64,000 bases of DNA from JAAEKA01 sp049299095. Its GTDB lineage: Bacteria; Chloroflexota; Anaerolineae; JAAEKA01. Positions within the stretch are counted from its first letter, which is position 1. Each line of letters opens with the position of its first letter. The stretch lies in assembly GCA_049299095.1 (NCBI GenBank), contig JBAQWV010000066.1, positions 46,247 to 110,246 of the forward strand, in the 5' to 3' direction. The notes beneath the pieces are model-generated. The model searched no databases and was not told the DNA's origin. It was given only the letters and a program-made list of their open reading frames with translations. The position numbers and the translations under genes are program-made. Below are positions 51,010 through 59,516 of this stretch, piece by piece.

Positions 51010-52208
51010 CCAACTTCGACTTCGACACAGAAATTGACCGCCGCGGCACGCACGCCATCAAATGGGAGGTGGTGAAGCGCGGCGACCGCTTTGTGCCGGT
51101 GGATCGCGCCAGCAACGAGCCGCGCTTACTGCCCATGTGGGTGGCAGACATGGACTTTCGCTGCCCGCCCGCGGTGGTGGAGGCGCTGACCACCCGCGCC
51201 CAGCACGGCATTTATGGCTACACCTGGCCGGATGACAGCTACCGACAGGCCATTGTGGACTGGCTGGCGCGGCGACAGGGTTGGCAGATTGAGCGCGACT
51301 GGATTTTGGGCACGCCCGGCGTTGTCCCCGCGCTCAACCTGCTGGTGCAAACCTTCGTGCAGCCCGGTCAGCGCGTCATCGTGCAGCCGCCGGTCTATTA
51401 TCCTTTTTACACCGCAGTCACCAATAATCAGGCCGAGCTGGTGCGCAACCCCCTGCGCTACACAGACGGCCGCTACCAGATCGATTTTGCCGGCCTGGCT
51501 GAGCTGGTGCGCGATCCCGCCACGACCATGTTGATTTTGTGCAGCCCGCACAACCCGGTGGGCCGCGTCTGGCAGCCGGATGAGTTGCGCGAGCTGGGCG
51601 AGCTGTGCACAGCCAACGGAGTGTTGGTGGTGGCCGATGAAATCCACGGCGACCTGATCTATCCGGGCCAACGTTTCACCCCCTACGGTACGCTCGATCC
51701 GGCGCTGGTCGAGAACGCGATGATCTGCACTGCGCCCAGCAAGACCTTCAACCTGGCGGGTCTGGCTACCTCCAACATCATCATTCCCAATGCGGCTCTG
51801 CGCGTCCGCTTCGAGCGCACCCTGATGCGTTCGGGCCTGCACGGCGGCAACACGTTTGGCATTACCGCGCTGGAAGCCGCTTATACCCACGGCGACGCGT
51901 GGCTGGATGCGCTGCTGGTTTACATCGCTGACAACTATCGCTATCTGCACGATTTCATCGCCGCGCACTTGCCAGAGATCAAGGTCATCGAGCCGGAAGG
52001 CACGTATCTGGTCTGGCTGGATTGCCGCGGGCTGGGGCTGGACAATGCCGCGCTGGAGCAATTGATGCTGGACGAGGCGCGTGTTTTTCTCGATGAAGGC
52101 TACATCTTCGGCGACGAAGGCGCGGGCTTCGAGCGCATCAACATTGCCTGCCCGCGCGCACTGCTGGCCGAGGCGTTGGAGCGGATTAGGGCGATAGTGC
52201 GGAAGTGA
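51006..52208 (+). CDS. PatB/MalY-type PLP-dependent C-S lyase
   Basis: A fold-type I aminotransferase family protein of 400 residues. MWVADMDFRCPPAVVEAL and IYGYTWPDDSYRQAI are hallmarks of the MalY/PatB cystathionine beta-lyase group. SPHNPVGRVW binds the cofactor region, and the PLP lysine is in APSKTFNLAGL. It probably cleaves cystathionine or cysteine conjugates. An AGGAAG SD inside obgE leads to an ATG overlapping the obgE stop, hence translational coupling. Confidence 0.92.
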   Translation: MTNFDFDTEIDRRGTHAIKWEVVKRGDRFVPVDRASNEPRLLPMWVADMDFRCPPAVVEALTTRAQHGIYGYTWPDDSYRQAIVDWLARRQGWQIERDWILGTPGVVPALNLLVQTFVQPGQRVIVQPPVYYPFYTAVTNNQAELVRNPLRYTDGRYQIDFAGLAELVRDPATTMLILCSPHNPVGRVWQPDELRELGELCTANGVLVVADEIHGDLIYPGQRFTPYGTLDPALVENAMICTAPSKTFNLAGLATSNIIIPNAALRVRFERTLMRSGLHGGNTFGITALEAAYTHGDAWLDALLVYIADNYRYLHDFIAAHLPEIKVIEPEGTYLVWLDCRGLGLDNAALEQLMLDEARVFLDEGYIFGDEGAGFERINIACPRALLAEALERIRAIVRK

Positions 52209-52248
52209 GAGAGTGGGATAGTACGATAGCAGGATTGCAAGGAGTTCC

Positions 52249-52872
52249 ATGCGTCTGGGTATTTTTGGCGGTACATTCGACCCGATCCATCTGGGCCACC
52301 TAATCCTGGCCGAAGAAGCCTGGTTTCAACTCCGCCTGGACAAGGTGCTGCTGGCTCCGGCAGCGGATCCGCCGCACAAGCGCGATCAGGGGAAATCGCC
52401 CGCGGCGCAGCGCGTACAGATGGTCGAACTGGCGATTGCCGACAATCCGCACTTTGCGCTGTCGCGCGTGGACTTGGATCGCCCCGGCCCGCATTACACA
52501 CTGGACATGCTGCGCCTGTTGCGCGCTGAGTATGGCCCCGCCACCGAGCTGTTCTTCCTGATGGGCCTCGACTCGCTGGTGCATCTACCGACATGGTACA
52601 AGCCGCTGGAACTGCTGCAACAGTGCCAACTGGCTGCGTTTAGCCGTCCCGACATTGCGTTCGACTGGGCCCCGCTGGAGCTGGCGCTGCCCGGCGTGCG
52701 CCAGCATGTGATTGTATTGCCCATGCCGCTGCTGGAAATTTCCGGCACTGACCTGCGCGCCCGCGCCCGCGAGGGCCGCCCGTTGCGCTACCAAGTATTG
52801 CCACAGGTGGAGCAGTACATCCGCGAGCATGGGCTATATCAGAATGAAGAGCAGACAGGTATATCGCGGTAG
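52249..52872 (+). CDS. nadD: Nicotinate-nucleotide adenylyltransferase
   Basis: Joins ATP and nicotinate mononucleotide in NAD synthesis. It has 207 residues with the GGTFDPIHLGHL nucleotidyltransferase motif at the start, PPHKRDQGK, and ISGTDLRAR near the C-terminus (usually ISSTxxR; the Gly is a mild variant). GGAG precedes the ATG. Association with obgE is a common bacterial arrangement. Confidence 0.95.
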   Translation: MRLGIFGGTFDPIHLGHLILAEEAWFQLRLDKVLLAPAADPPHKRDQGKSPAAQRVQMVELAIADNPHFALSRVDLDRPGPHYTLDMLRLLRAEYGPATELFFLMGLDSLVHLPTWYKPLELLQQCQLAAFSRPDIAFDWAPLELALPGVRQHVIVLPMPLLEISGTDLRARAREGRPLRYQVLPQVEQYIREHGLYQNEEQTGISR

Positions 52873-52876
52873 GCAA

Positions 52877-52930
52877 GGAAAGAAGTAGACAGGTAACTCT
52901 GTGCTTGTCTACTTCTTTCCCGGCCCTGCC
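52877..52930. repeat. Intergenic palindrome with 15-bp perfect arms
   Basis: GGAAAGAAGTAGACA (52877-52891) and its exact complement (52916-52930) flank a 24-nt loop between nadD and the adenosyltransferase gene. It carries the same GTAGACA/TGTCTAC words as the elements at 17.3 and 41.6 kb. Confidence 0.7.
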
Positions 52931-52953
52931 AATCCCAATACAGGAGCCAAGCA

Positions 52954-53526
52954 ATGCCTCTGGAAACGACTTTTTACACCCGCGTCGGCGACGACGGTTA
53001 CACCGGTGTGCTGGGCCGCGAACGGGTGGCGAAATATGACTTACAGCCGGTGGCGTACGGCACACTGGACGAAGTGTCGGCGCTGCTGGGCGTCGTGCGC
53101 ACAGTCGCGCGGGCCGGCATCACTGGCGACATCCTGCTGGAAGTACAGCGCGACCTGTATGCAGCCATGGCCGACCTGGCAACCACGCCGGAAGCGGCTG
53201 AGAAAAGCGGCATCCGGCTGTTCGAGCCGCGCATAGACTGGCTGGAGCAGGTGATTGATCACCTGGCCGGGCTGGTCACCATTCCGCCTGCGTTCATTGT
53301 GCCCGGCGACAGCTACGCGGGCGCACAGTTAGATGTGGCCCGCACTGTCAGTCGCCGCGCCGAACGACACGTCGCCAAGCTGCATCATACGGCGCTGCTC
53401 AGCAATCCAGTGGTGTTGCGTTACCTGAATCGCCTGTCGTCGCTGCTTTTTGTCTTGGCGCGGGTGGAAGATCAGGCCGCAGGCGTCAGCGAATTTACCC
53501 TGGCGAAGTGGGAAAAGCGCGGGTAG
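52954..53526 (+). CDS. PduO-type cob(I)alamin adenosyltransferase
   Basis: Makes adenosylcobalamin from cob(I)alamin and ATP. It has 190 residues, with the ATP-binding start FYTRVGDDGYTG and the conserved helices ARTVSRRAERHV and NRLSSLLFVLAR. GGAG precedes the ATG. It would supply the cofactor for the acyl-CoA mutase at 17-19 kb, the only B12 enzyme seen in the window. Located between NAD synthesis and DNA repair genes rather than in a cobalamin operon. Confidence 0.92.
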   Translation: MPLETTFYTRVGDDGYTGVLGRERVAKYDLQPVAYGTLDEVSALLGVVRTVARAGITGDILLEVQRDLYAAMADLATTPEAAEKSGIRLFEPRIDWLEQVIDHLAGLVTIPPAFIVPGDSYAGAQLDVARTVSRRAERHVAKLHHTALLSNPVVLRYLNRLSSLLFVLARVEDQAAGVSEFTLAKWEKRG

Positions 53527-53564
53527 CGCACTCCTGGCTTCGCTCACAATTTATGGAGAGGTCA

Positions 53565-54416
53565 ATGGCCCTTAAACTTGGCGCACACATGTCTACGGCT
53601 GGCGGCGTCAGCAAAGCCTTTGAGCGCGGCCAGTCCATCGGCTGCAACACCATGCAGATTTTTACGCGCAACCAGAACCGCTGGGAGAGCAAACCGCTCG
53701 ATCCCGGCGAAGTTGCACGCTGGCAGGCTGCGGCCGCGCAAACCGGCATTGCGCCGGTTATTGCGCACGCCTCTTACTTGATTAACCTCGGTTCGCCCGA
53801 CGATGCGCTCTGGGAAAAATCTATCTACGCGTTGGTGGATGAATTGCAGCGTGCGGAAACGCTCGGCCTTTTGGGCGTGGTGCTGCATCCCGGCGCACAC
53901 ATGGAGCAGGGCGAGGCCGCGGGGATCGCGCGCGTGGCCGCGGGGCTGGATCGCGCACACGCGGCGACTGCGGGTTTCCAGACGAAGACACTGCTGGAAA
54001 TCACTGCTGGACAGGGCACAACGCTGGGCTATACCTTCGAACACCTGGCCGCGATGCGTGCGCAGGCCGCCGATTCTGAGCGCATCGCCGTGTGCTTCGA
54101 CACCTGTCACGCCTTTGCCGCTGGCTATGATTTTCGCACACCGGAAACCTACGCGGCCACCATGAGCGCGTTCGACCGCACGGTGGGGCTGGAGCGGCTG
54201 GCCTGCTTCCATTTCAACGACAGCAAGGGCACGCTGGGCAATCGTCGTGACCGGCACGAGGCAATCGGGCAGGGGGGCATCGGCTTGAGCGGCTTCGCAC
54301 AGATTCTGAACGATCCGCGCTTTGCCGACGTGCCGATGATTCTGGAGACGCCCAAGAGCGACGACCTGCATGAGGACGTGGAGAATCTGGCTGTGTTGCG
54401 CAGCCTGCTAGCCTGA
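53565..54416 (+). CDS. nfo: Endonuclease IV (AP endonuclease)
   Basis: A zinc-dependent TIM-barrel enzyme that cuts DNA at abasic sites, 283 residues. Metal-binding motifs are complete: IAHASYLINLGSP, LHPGAHM, LLEITAGQG, FDTCHAFAAGYD, FHFNDSK and ILETPK. The start follows GGAGAGGT; upstream in-frame codons overlap the preceding gene and were dropped. Confidence 0.94.
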   Translation: MALKLGAHMSTAGGVSKAFERGQSIGCNTMQIFTRNQNRWESKPLDPGEVARWQAAAAQTGIAPVIAHASYLINLGSPDDALWEKSIYALVDELQRAETLGLLGVVLHPGAHMEQGEAAGIARVAAGLDRAHAATAGFQTKTLLEITAGQGTTLGYTFEHLAAMRAQAADSERIAVCFDTCHAFAAGYDFRTPETYAATMSAFDRTVGLERLACFHFNDSKGTLGNRRDRHEAIGQGGIGLSGFAQILNDPRFADVPMILETPKSDDLHEDVENLAVLRSLLA

Positions 54417-54599
54417 ACCGTTCCAACGATCCAGACGAAAGCAAAGCCGGAACGATTGACAAATCGTCGTTCTGGTAGTACGCTTGCCATGCGAGGCGGT
54501 CTCCTTTCGGGTTTTTAGTTTTGCACCTATACCTTACTCGGATTCCGCCTCGCTCACAATTTCAACCGAATTCCATACACTACCACCGTACTTGTCCGA
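54417..54599. other. nfo/pyrG spacer
   Basis: With the adjacent pyrG leader it makes a 381-bp gene-free stretch. This half contains a short ACGATT/AATCGT hairpin (54452-54467) after nfo and a wide inverted pair GCGAGGCGG/CCGCCTCGC (54491-54553). No small gene or tRNA was found. Confidence 0.5.
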
Positions 54600-54628
54600 T
54601 TGACTCAATCTCTGTCCTGTGTTATCAT
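54600..54628 (+). promoter_or_regulatory. pyrG promoter
   Basis: -35 TTGACT (54600-54605), 17-bp spacer and -10 TATCAT (54623-54628). The predicted start falls in the CCCC tract at 54633-54636, so CTP could be the initiating nucleotide. Confidence 0.75.
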
Positions 54629-54633
54629 GCAAC

Positions 54634-54783
54634 CCCGTGTTTCACGGGCTTTTTTATTTTCTAACTCGGCGCAGCCTGACCGCGCCACCCATAGCCACTT
54701 TTTCCCGACGTTTAGGCAACGCACGGATAAATAAACTTCTCTTCGAGACACGGTCTGCTCTGTCCGTGTCTCTTGTTTTTTTT
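54634..54783 (+). promoter_or_regulatory. pyrG attenuator leader
   Basis: The leader holds a 5' hairpin CCCGTG/CACGGG followed by T6 (54634-54655) and a second hairpin GAGACACGG/CCGTGTCTC (54745-54772) followed by a T run to 54783, just before the pyrG SD. The 5' end CCGTGTTTC (54635-54643) closely mimics the right arm of the second stem and can pair with its left arm over nine positions with one G-U. Mutually exclusive folds are therefore possible, as in attenuation. Confidence 0.7.
54745..54783 (+). terminator. Intrinsic terminator inside the pyrG leader
   Basis: A perfect 9-bp stem with 10-nt loop and a T-rich tail, ending 6 bp before the GGAGG of pyrG. No gene ends here, so it acts on the pyrG transcript itself. 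Confidence 0.85.
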
Positions 54784-54797
54784 ACTTCGGAGGACCA

Positions 54798-56414
54798 ATG
54801 ACCAAATATATCTTCATCACCGGCGGCGTCGTCAGTTCCCTGGGCAAAGGAGTCACGGCCGCGGCCATTGGCCGGCTTATCAAGGCGCGTGGCATTTCGG
54901 TATCTATACAAAAACTGGACCCATATCTAAACGTTGACCCAGGCACGATGTCCCCTTACCAGCACGGCGAGGTTTTTGTCACCGAGGACGGTGCAGAAAC
55001 TGACCTCGACCTCGGCCACTACGAGCGTTTCACAGACGAGAATTTAAACCGCGCCAGCAACGTCACCTCCGGGCAGATTTACGCCGAGGTATTGCGCAAA
55101 GAGCGCCGCGGCGACTACCTGGGCGGCACGATTCAGGTCATTCCGCACGTCACCAACGAAATCAAGGCACGCATTCTGCTGGCCGGGCAAAAAACCAGCG
55201 CCGAGGTGTTGATTGTTGAGGTCGGCGGCACAGTGGGCGACATCGAAAGCCTGCCCTTCCTCGAAGCGATCCGCCAGATGCGCAAAGAAGTGGGCCGCGA
55301 CAACGTGCTGTACCTGCACGTCACCCTGTTGCCGCACATCGGCGCCACCGGCGAACTAAAAACCAAGCCCACGCAGCACAGCGTGGCCGAGCTGCGCGGC
55401 ATCGGCATCCAGCCTGATGTGATCGTGTGCCGTTCTGACTTTCCGGTTGAAAAGGGGATCCGTGAAAAGATTGCCCTATTCTGTGATGTGGACATGGAAG
55501 CCGTCGTGCCGCTGGCAACGGTCAAATCCTTGTACGAAGTGCCGCTGCTGCTGGAAGAATTCGGGCTGGGCAACTGGCTGACCAGCCGGTTGGGGCACGG
55601 CTGGCGCGTCGCTGACCTGACCGGCTGGCGCGATCTGGTCAAACGGCAACTGGCACTCGGCCAACACCCCGAAGATCAGGCCTTGCGCGTCGCCATCGTG
55701 GGCAAATACGTTGAGCTGCAAGACGCCTACATCAGCGTGCGCGAGGCGCTCAGTCATGCCGCGCTGGCGCTGGGTCGTTCCCTGTCCATCGAATGGATCA
55801 ATTCGGAAGAGCTGGAGCAAGGGCTGGGCCTTGAGCGACTCGCCGCTGTGGATGGCATCGTGGTGCCCGGTGGTTTTGGCTATCGCGGCATCGAAGGCAA
55901 AATTATCGCCGCGCGCTACGCGCGCACGCACGCCGTGCCCTATCTTGGCCTCTGCCTGGGCATGCAGGTGATGTGCATCGAATTTGCCCGGCACGTCACC
56001 GGGCTTGAGCGGGCCAACAGCACCGAATTCGACCCCGGCACCCCCGATCCGGTCATTGATCTGATGCCTGACCAACGCGATCTTGCCAACCTGGGTGGCA
56101 CGATGCGCCTGGGCGCGTATCCGTGCATATTGCAACCGGACACCCACGCGGCCACTGCCTATGACCGCGGCGAAATTTCCGAGCGGCATCGCCACCGCTT
56201 CGAGTTTAATAACGCGTATCGCGAGCAACTGGCTGAAGCTGGCATGACGTTCAGTGGCCTGTCGCCAGACGGGAAATTGGTCGAGATCGCCGAGTTGCGC
56301 GGGCATCCGTGGATGCTGGGCAGCCAGTTCCATCCCGAATTCAAGAGCAGACCCAACCGTGCGCATCCGTTGTTCTACGGCTTTCTGCAAGCTGTACAGG
56401 CGCGCACAGCGTAA
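54798..56414 (+). CDS. pyrG: CTP synthase
   Basis: Converts UTP, ATP and glutamine to CTP. It has 538 residues, the expected size. The synthase domain begins KYIFITGGVVSSLGKGVTAA and contains KLDPYLNVDPGTMSPYQHGE; the class I glutaminase domain has the nucleophile Cys in LCLGMQVMCIEFAR and ends with GSQFHPEFKSRP. GGAGG is well spaced from the ATG. The leader suggests transcription attenuation in response to CTP. Confidence 0.96.
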   Translation: MTKYIFITGGVVSSLGKGVTAAAIGRLIKARGISVSIQKLDPYLNVDPGTMSPYQHGEVFVTEDGAETDLDLGHYERFTDENLNRASNVTSGQIYAEVLRKERRGDYLGGTIQVIPHVTNEIKARILLAGQKTSAEVLIVEVGGTVGDIESLPFLEAIRQMRKEVGRDNVLYLHVTLLPHIGATGELKTKPTQHSVAELRGIGIQPDVIVCRSDFPVEKGIREKIALFCDVDMEAVVPLATVKSLYEVPLLLEEFGLGNWLTSRLGHGWRVADLTGWRDLVKRQLALGQHPEDQALRVAIVGKYVELQDAYISVREALSHAALALGRSLSIEWINSEELEQGLGLERLAAVDGIVVPGGFGYRGIEGKIIAARYARTHAVPYLGLCLGMQVMCIEFARHVTGLERANSTEFDPGTPDPVIDLMPDQRDLANLGGTMRLGAYPCILQPDTHAATAYDRGEISERHRHRFEFNNAYREQLAEAGMTFSGLSPDGKLVEIAELRGHPWMLGSQFHPEFKSRPNRAHPLFYGFLQAVQARTA

Positions 56415-56431
56415 CAAAAGGGGTAAAAACG

Positions 56432-57124
56432 CTGAACACCATCGAGCAGCGAGACCGACTTTGCAAATACTTGCAGCGTGTCCCCTATTTCACAGGAGTG
56501 GATGTCGCTGCCTTGCGCCAGTTGGCCGAGCTGGCTACCAGGCATGAATACGCGCCCGGCGCGGTTATCTTTCTGGAAGGCGAGATGAGCGCCGGTCTTT
56601 GCGCGCTGGATACAGGCTGGGTTAAGGTCGTGAAATTTTCGCTGGATGGCAGGGAACAGGTATTGCGTTATTTGGGGCCAGGTGAAGTTTTTAGCGAAAT
56701 CGGCATCTTTTTGGCGCGCCCCAACCCCGCGACAGCCATCGCCCTGGAACCGGCAACTCTGTGGCGACTGCATCATTCCGCCTTGCAGCCACTACTCACC
56801 GCCCAGCCGGAGCTATTGCTGCACGTCATGGCCAATATGGCAGACCGCATCGCTCATCTGGCCGAATTGGTGGCCGACCTTTCGCTGCATACTGTTGAGG
56901 TGCGGCTGGCGCGGCTATTACTGGAGTCGGGAACTGATAACGCGCTGGAACGTCGCCCCTGGTTAACTCAATCAGAGCTGGCCGCGCGGCTGGGCACAGT
57001 ACCTGATGTGCTGAGCCGCGCCTTGCGCGCGCTGGCTGATGCCGGTTTGATTCATTTTGATCGTCGTCGGATCAGCATTCTGGACCGCCCCGGCCTGCAG
57101 CAGCGGGCACAATTGCCTCCTTGA
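56432..57124 (+). CDS. Crp/Fnr-family transcriptional regulator (probable CTG start)
   Basis: A regulator of about 230 residues with a cyclic-nucleotide-type sensor domain (EYAPGAVIFLEGE, RYLGPGEVFSEIGIF) and a C-terminal helix-turn-helix (WLTQSELAARLGTVPDVLSRAL). FNR-type iron-sulfur cysteines are absent, so a DNR/NnrR-like NO or haem sensor, or a cAMP-like sensor, is possible. There is no in-frame ATG or GTG near the domain start; a CTG 7 nt after AAAGGGG is the best start, with a TTG 13 codons later as alternative. It follows pyrG by 17 bp. Confidence 0.82.
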   Translation: MNTIEQRDRLCKYLQRVPYFTGVDVAALRQLAELATRHEYAPGAVIFLEGEMSAGLCALDTGWVKVVKFSLDGREQVLRYLGPGEVFSEIGIFLARPNPATAIALEPATLWRLHHSALQPLLTAQPELLLHVMANMADRIAHLAELVADLSLHTVEVRLARLLLESGTDNALERRPWLTQSELAARLGTVPDVLSRALRALADAGLIHFDRRRISILDRPGLQQRAQLPP

Positions 57125-57246
57125 ACTGACCAGCAAAACCACATTGCTATTCAGCTTCCCAATAAAATCCGGCTAAAACCCTGAATTTAGCAGGGGCAAC
57201 AACCACAGCGAATCCGACAAAAGTCGTAGCAAGGTATGACGAGGGG

Positions 57247-57255
57247 TGCTATACT
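57247..57255 (+). promoter_or_regulatory. Extended -10 promoter upstream of the haem-copper-like gene
   Basis: TG-C-TATACT with only a weak -35. A Crp/Fnr-like palindrome lies just downstream and would overlap the transcript start. Confidence 0.5.
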
Positions 57256-57256
57256 T

Positions 57257-57284
57257 GTGTTGTGATTGTTCTATTGCACAACAC
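57257..57284. promoter_or_regulatory. Crp/Fnr-like palindrome
   Basis: GTGTTGTG and CACAACAC are exact 8-bp inverted arms around 12 bp. The inner TTGTG/CACAA halves recall Crp-type sites, and a Crp/Fnr gene lies immediately upstream. At the predicted start site, binding would repress rather than activate. Confidence 0.5.
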
Positions 57285-57338
57285 CGCTTCTGATCTGAGA
57301 TCCAGAAGAAACTACCATACCATTGAGGAAACTCTGCT

Positions 57339-58547
57339 ATGCTTAACCCATTTCTGTTGATGGCGGTATTCTATTTGGTTATAGCCATCTTGGCCGCGCT
57401 GGACGCAACATTTACCAGCTTCAATTTAATTGGTAACTTCATTGGATTGCCGTGGTTACGCGTTCATTTTATCACGCTGGGCGTGTTGACCGAAACATCT
57501 TTTGGTGTATTGCCTGCTTTTGTAGCAGCACGACGCGACACAACAGCGCCAGCGGTGCGCTGGGATATCTGGTTCCTGTTAAATGCTGGCATCGTGTTGT
57601 TGCTGGCAGGAATGACCAGCCTCAACGCGCCGTTGATTATAACGGGTGGCACACTGGTTTTTAGCGCTGTGTTGCTGCTTATAGCACAGTTGCGCAGCCT
57701 TGGTGGCAAGCAGGCCCCCGGCAGCGGTAGCCGTCAGTTCTATCTGGCCGGATTGTTTTACCTGCTCATAGGCATACTGATCGGCACAGGATATTGGATT
57801 GGTTGGAGCGAGACGTTGCACATCGGCGTACCCAAGGAGGCGCACATTCATGCCAACAGTTGGGGGTTTGCATCGCTGGTTTTCGCCGGTCTGCTGATAG
57901 ATTTGCTGCCATCACTGACGGGCAAACCGTTGGCTGACCACCGCAAGCTCAATCTTATCTTCTGGGCCATGACTCTGGGCGCGTTGGGGCTGGTGTTGGG
58001 GCCATGGCTGGGTGGCAACCTGGTGGTAACAGCGCCTGGTTTGGTGCTGCATATCGGCGCCACGGTAGCCCTATTAATCTTATCAGCGCGCGGCTTGCAT
58101 GCGCAAAAATTATACACCGCTGCCGGAGCTTGGCATCTCACCCTTTCCTATGCATGGATTTTACTGCCGGTAATGTTGGCTCCCTTTATCTTGCTTCATA
58201 TTGGCAACTTGCCCGGTACAGATATAGAAGCCACTGCGCCACAGGCCCTGGTTTACGGCTGGATGGGGCAATTCCTGTTTGCCCTCTTGCCCTATCTGGT
58301 GGCGCGTTGGCTGTTACGCGATCGTGCAGCCCGCTTGGGTGGAAACTGGTTCAGCCTGATCACAGTTAACCTGGGCGCGCTGTTGATTTGGGCCAGTATC
58401 CTGTTGCCCGCCCTGCGTACCCCTTTGCACGCAGCGAGCTATGTATTGTTAGGCGCGGCTTTGCTAGCAGCCATTCGAGAGACTGTCGTTATCACATTAG
58501 CTGCATTGCGCCGTGCAGAGCAAAGTCTTGTGGTTCCGCCCCTTTAA
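57339..58547 (+). CDS. Polytopic membrane protein, haem-copper oxidase subunit I / NnrS-like
   Basis: A 402-residue protein with about twelve transmembrane helices. Several helix-embedded His residues recall haem-copper-oxidase-like or NnrS-type proteins: RVHFITLG, KEAHIHANSWGFASL, LVLHIGATVALL, WHLTLSYAW and LLHIGN. It could bind haem and take part in nitric-oxide or oxygen response, but this is inferred from pattern only. GAGG precedes the ATG. Its neighbour is a Crp/Fnr regulator, and a matching palindrome lies in the promoter. Confidence 0.5.
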   Translation: MLNPFLLMAVFYLVIAILAALDATFTSFNLIGNFIGLPWLRVHFITLGVLTETSFGVLPAFVAARRDTTAPAVRWDIWFLLNAGIVLLLAGMTSLNAPLIITGGTLVFSAVLLLIAQLRSLGGKQAPGSGSRQFYLAGLFYLLIGILIGTGYWIGWSETLHIGVPKEAHIHANSWGFASLVFAGLLIDLLPSLTGKPLADHRKLNLIFWAMTLGALGLVLGPWLGGNLVVTAPGLVLHIGATVALLILSARGLHAQKLYTAAGAWHLTLSYAWILLPVMLAPFILLHIGNLPGTDIEATAPQALVYGWMGQFLFALLPYLVARWLLRDRAARLGGNWFSLITVNLGALLIWASILLPALRTPLHAASYVLLGAALLAAIRETVVITLAALRRAEQSLVVPPL

Positions 58548-58696
58548 TCAGCGCACCCAATGTAAACTAGAACCAACAAAAGCAATCCAACCGCGGCGTG
58601 CAGCCCCCGCGCGGCCCACATGAATTCGACGAGGCATCGTCCGCATAGTTACGTGCGGACGATGCGCGTTTATTCTAAATTCGTAAGACCTTTTGG

Positions 58697-58726
58697 TTGC
58701 CCCCCCGGCACGCTTTATGCTATAAT
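58697..58726 (+). promoter_or_regulatory. Promoter of the yebC-ruvC-ruvA operon
   Basis: -35 TTGCCC (58697-58702), 18-bp spacer and extended -10 TGCTATAAT ending at 58726, about 44 bp before yebC. Confidence 0.7.
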
Positions 58727-58769
58727 GGGACGGCTCTTGCAGCAAGCATGTGTAAAGAGGAGATAAAAG

Positions 58770-59516
58770 ATGTCAGGTCACTCAAAATGGTCTACTATTA
58801 AGCGCAAGAAAGGCGCGGCCGATGCCAAGCGCGGCGCTTTATTTACAAAACTGGCGCGCGAAATTCAGATTGCCGCACGCGAAGGCGCTGATCAAGAATA
58901 CAACTTCAAGCTGCGTCTGGCCGTGGACAAAGCCAAAGCCAACAGTATGCCCAAAGACAACATTGACAGGGCAATTCGCCGCGGCTCTGGTCTAGAATCG
59001 GGCGAAGAATTGCTCGAAACCGCGTTTGAAGGCTATGGCCCCGGCGGTGTTGCCCTTTATATCGAAGTGGTGACCGACAACCGCAACCGCGCAGTGTCGG
59101 AAATTCGCCATACCCTCAGCCGTGGCAACGGCGCGATGGGCGAAAGCGGTTCGGTGGCCTGGCAGTTTGAGCAGCGCGGCTATATCGAACTCAACATGGG
59201 GCAGCACACACAGGACGACATCTTCGAGGCCGCGCTAGAAGCAGGCGCGGAAGATGTCGTTTTTGGCGAGGAAAGCGCGGAAATTTACACCAGTCCGACC
59301 GACCTGAAAGCCGTGCAGGACGCGTTGCGCGGGCGAGGACTGGTTATCAGCAGCGCCGAACTGACCATGCAAGCTAAAACGCTGCTGGCGCTCGATGATA
59401 AAACCACGATCAGCGCCATGAACCTGATCGAAAATCTGGAAGACCTGGATGATGTGTCCAGCGTTTATTCAAATCTGGAAGTCAGCGAAGACATTCTCCA
59501 AGGCATGGAGGAATAG
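58770..59516 (+). CDS. yebC: YebC/PmpR-family protein (TACO1-like)
   Basis: A 248-residue protein of the YebC family, proposed as a transcription regulator or translation factor for proline-rich stretches. The hallmark start SGHSKWSTIKRKKGAADAKRG is complete, followed by MPKDNIDRAIRRG and YEGYGPGG-like FEGYGPGGVALYIE. AGGAG precedes the ATG. Next to ruvC and ruvA, as in many bacteria. Confidence 0.95.
   Translation: MSGHSKWSTIKRKKGAADAKRGALFTKLAREIQIAAREGADQEYNFKLRLAVDKAKANSMPKDNIDRAIRRGSGLESGEELLETAFEGYGPGGVALYIEVVTDNRNRAVSEIRHTLSRGNGAMGESGSVAWQFEQRGYIELNMGQHTQDDIFEAALEAGAEDVVFGEESAEIYTSPTDLKAVQDALRGRGLVISSAELTMQAKTLLALDDKTTISAMNLIENLEDLDDVSSVYSNLEVSEDILQGMEE

Noticed and set aside
52873..52953. 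Cobalamin riboswitch before the adenosyltransferase gene
   Set aside because: The spacer is too short and holds only a simple palindrome; no B12-box-like sequence was seen.
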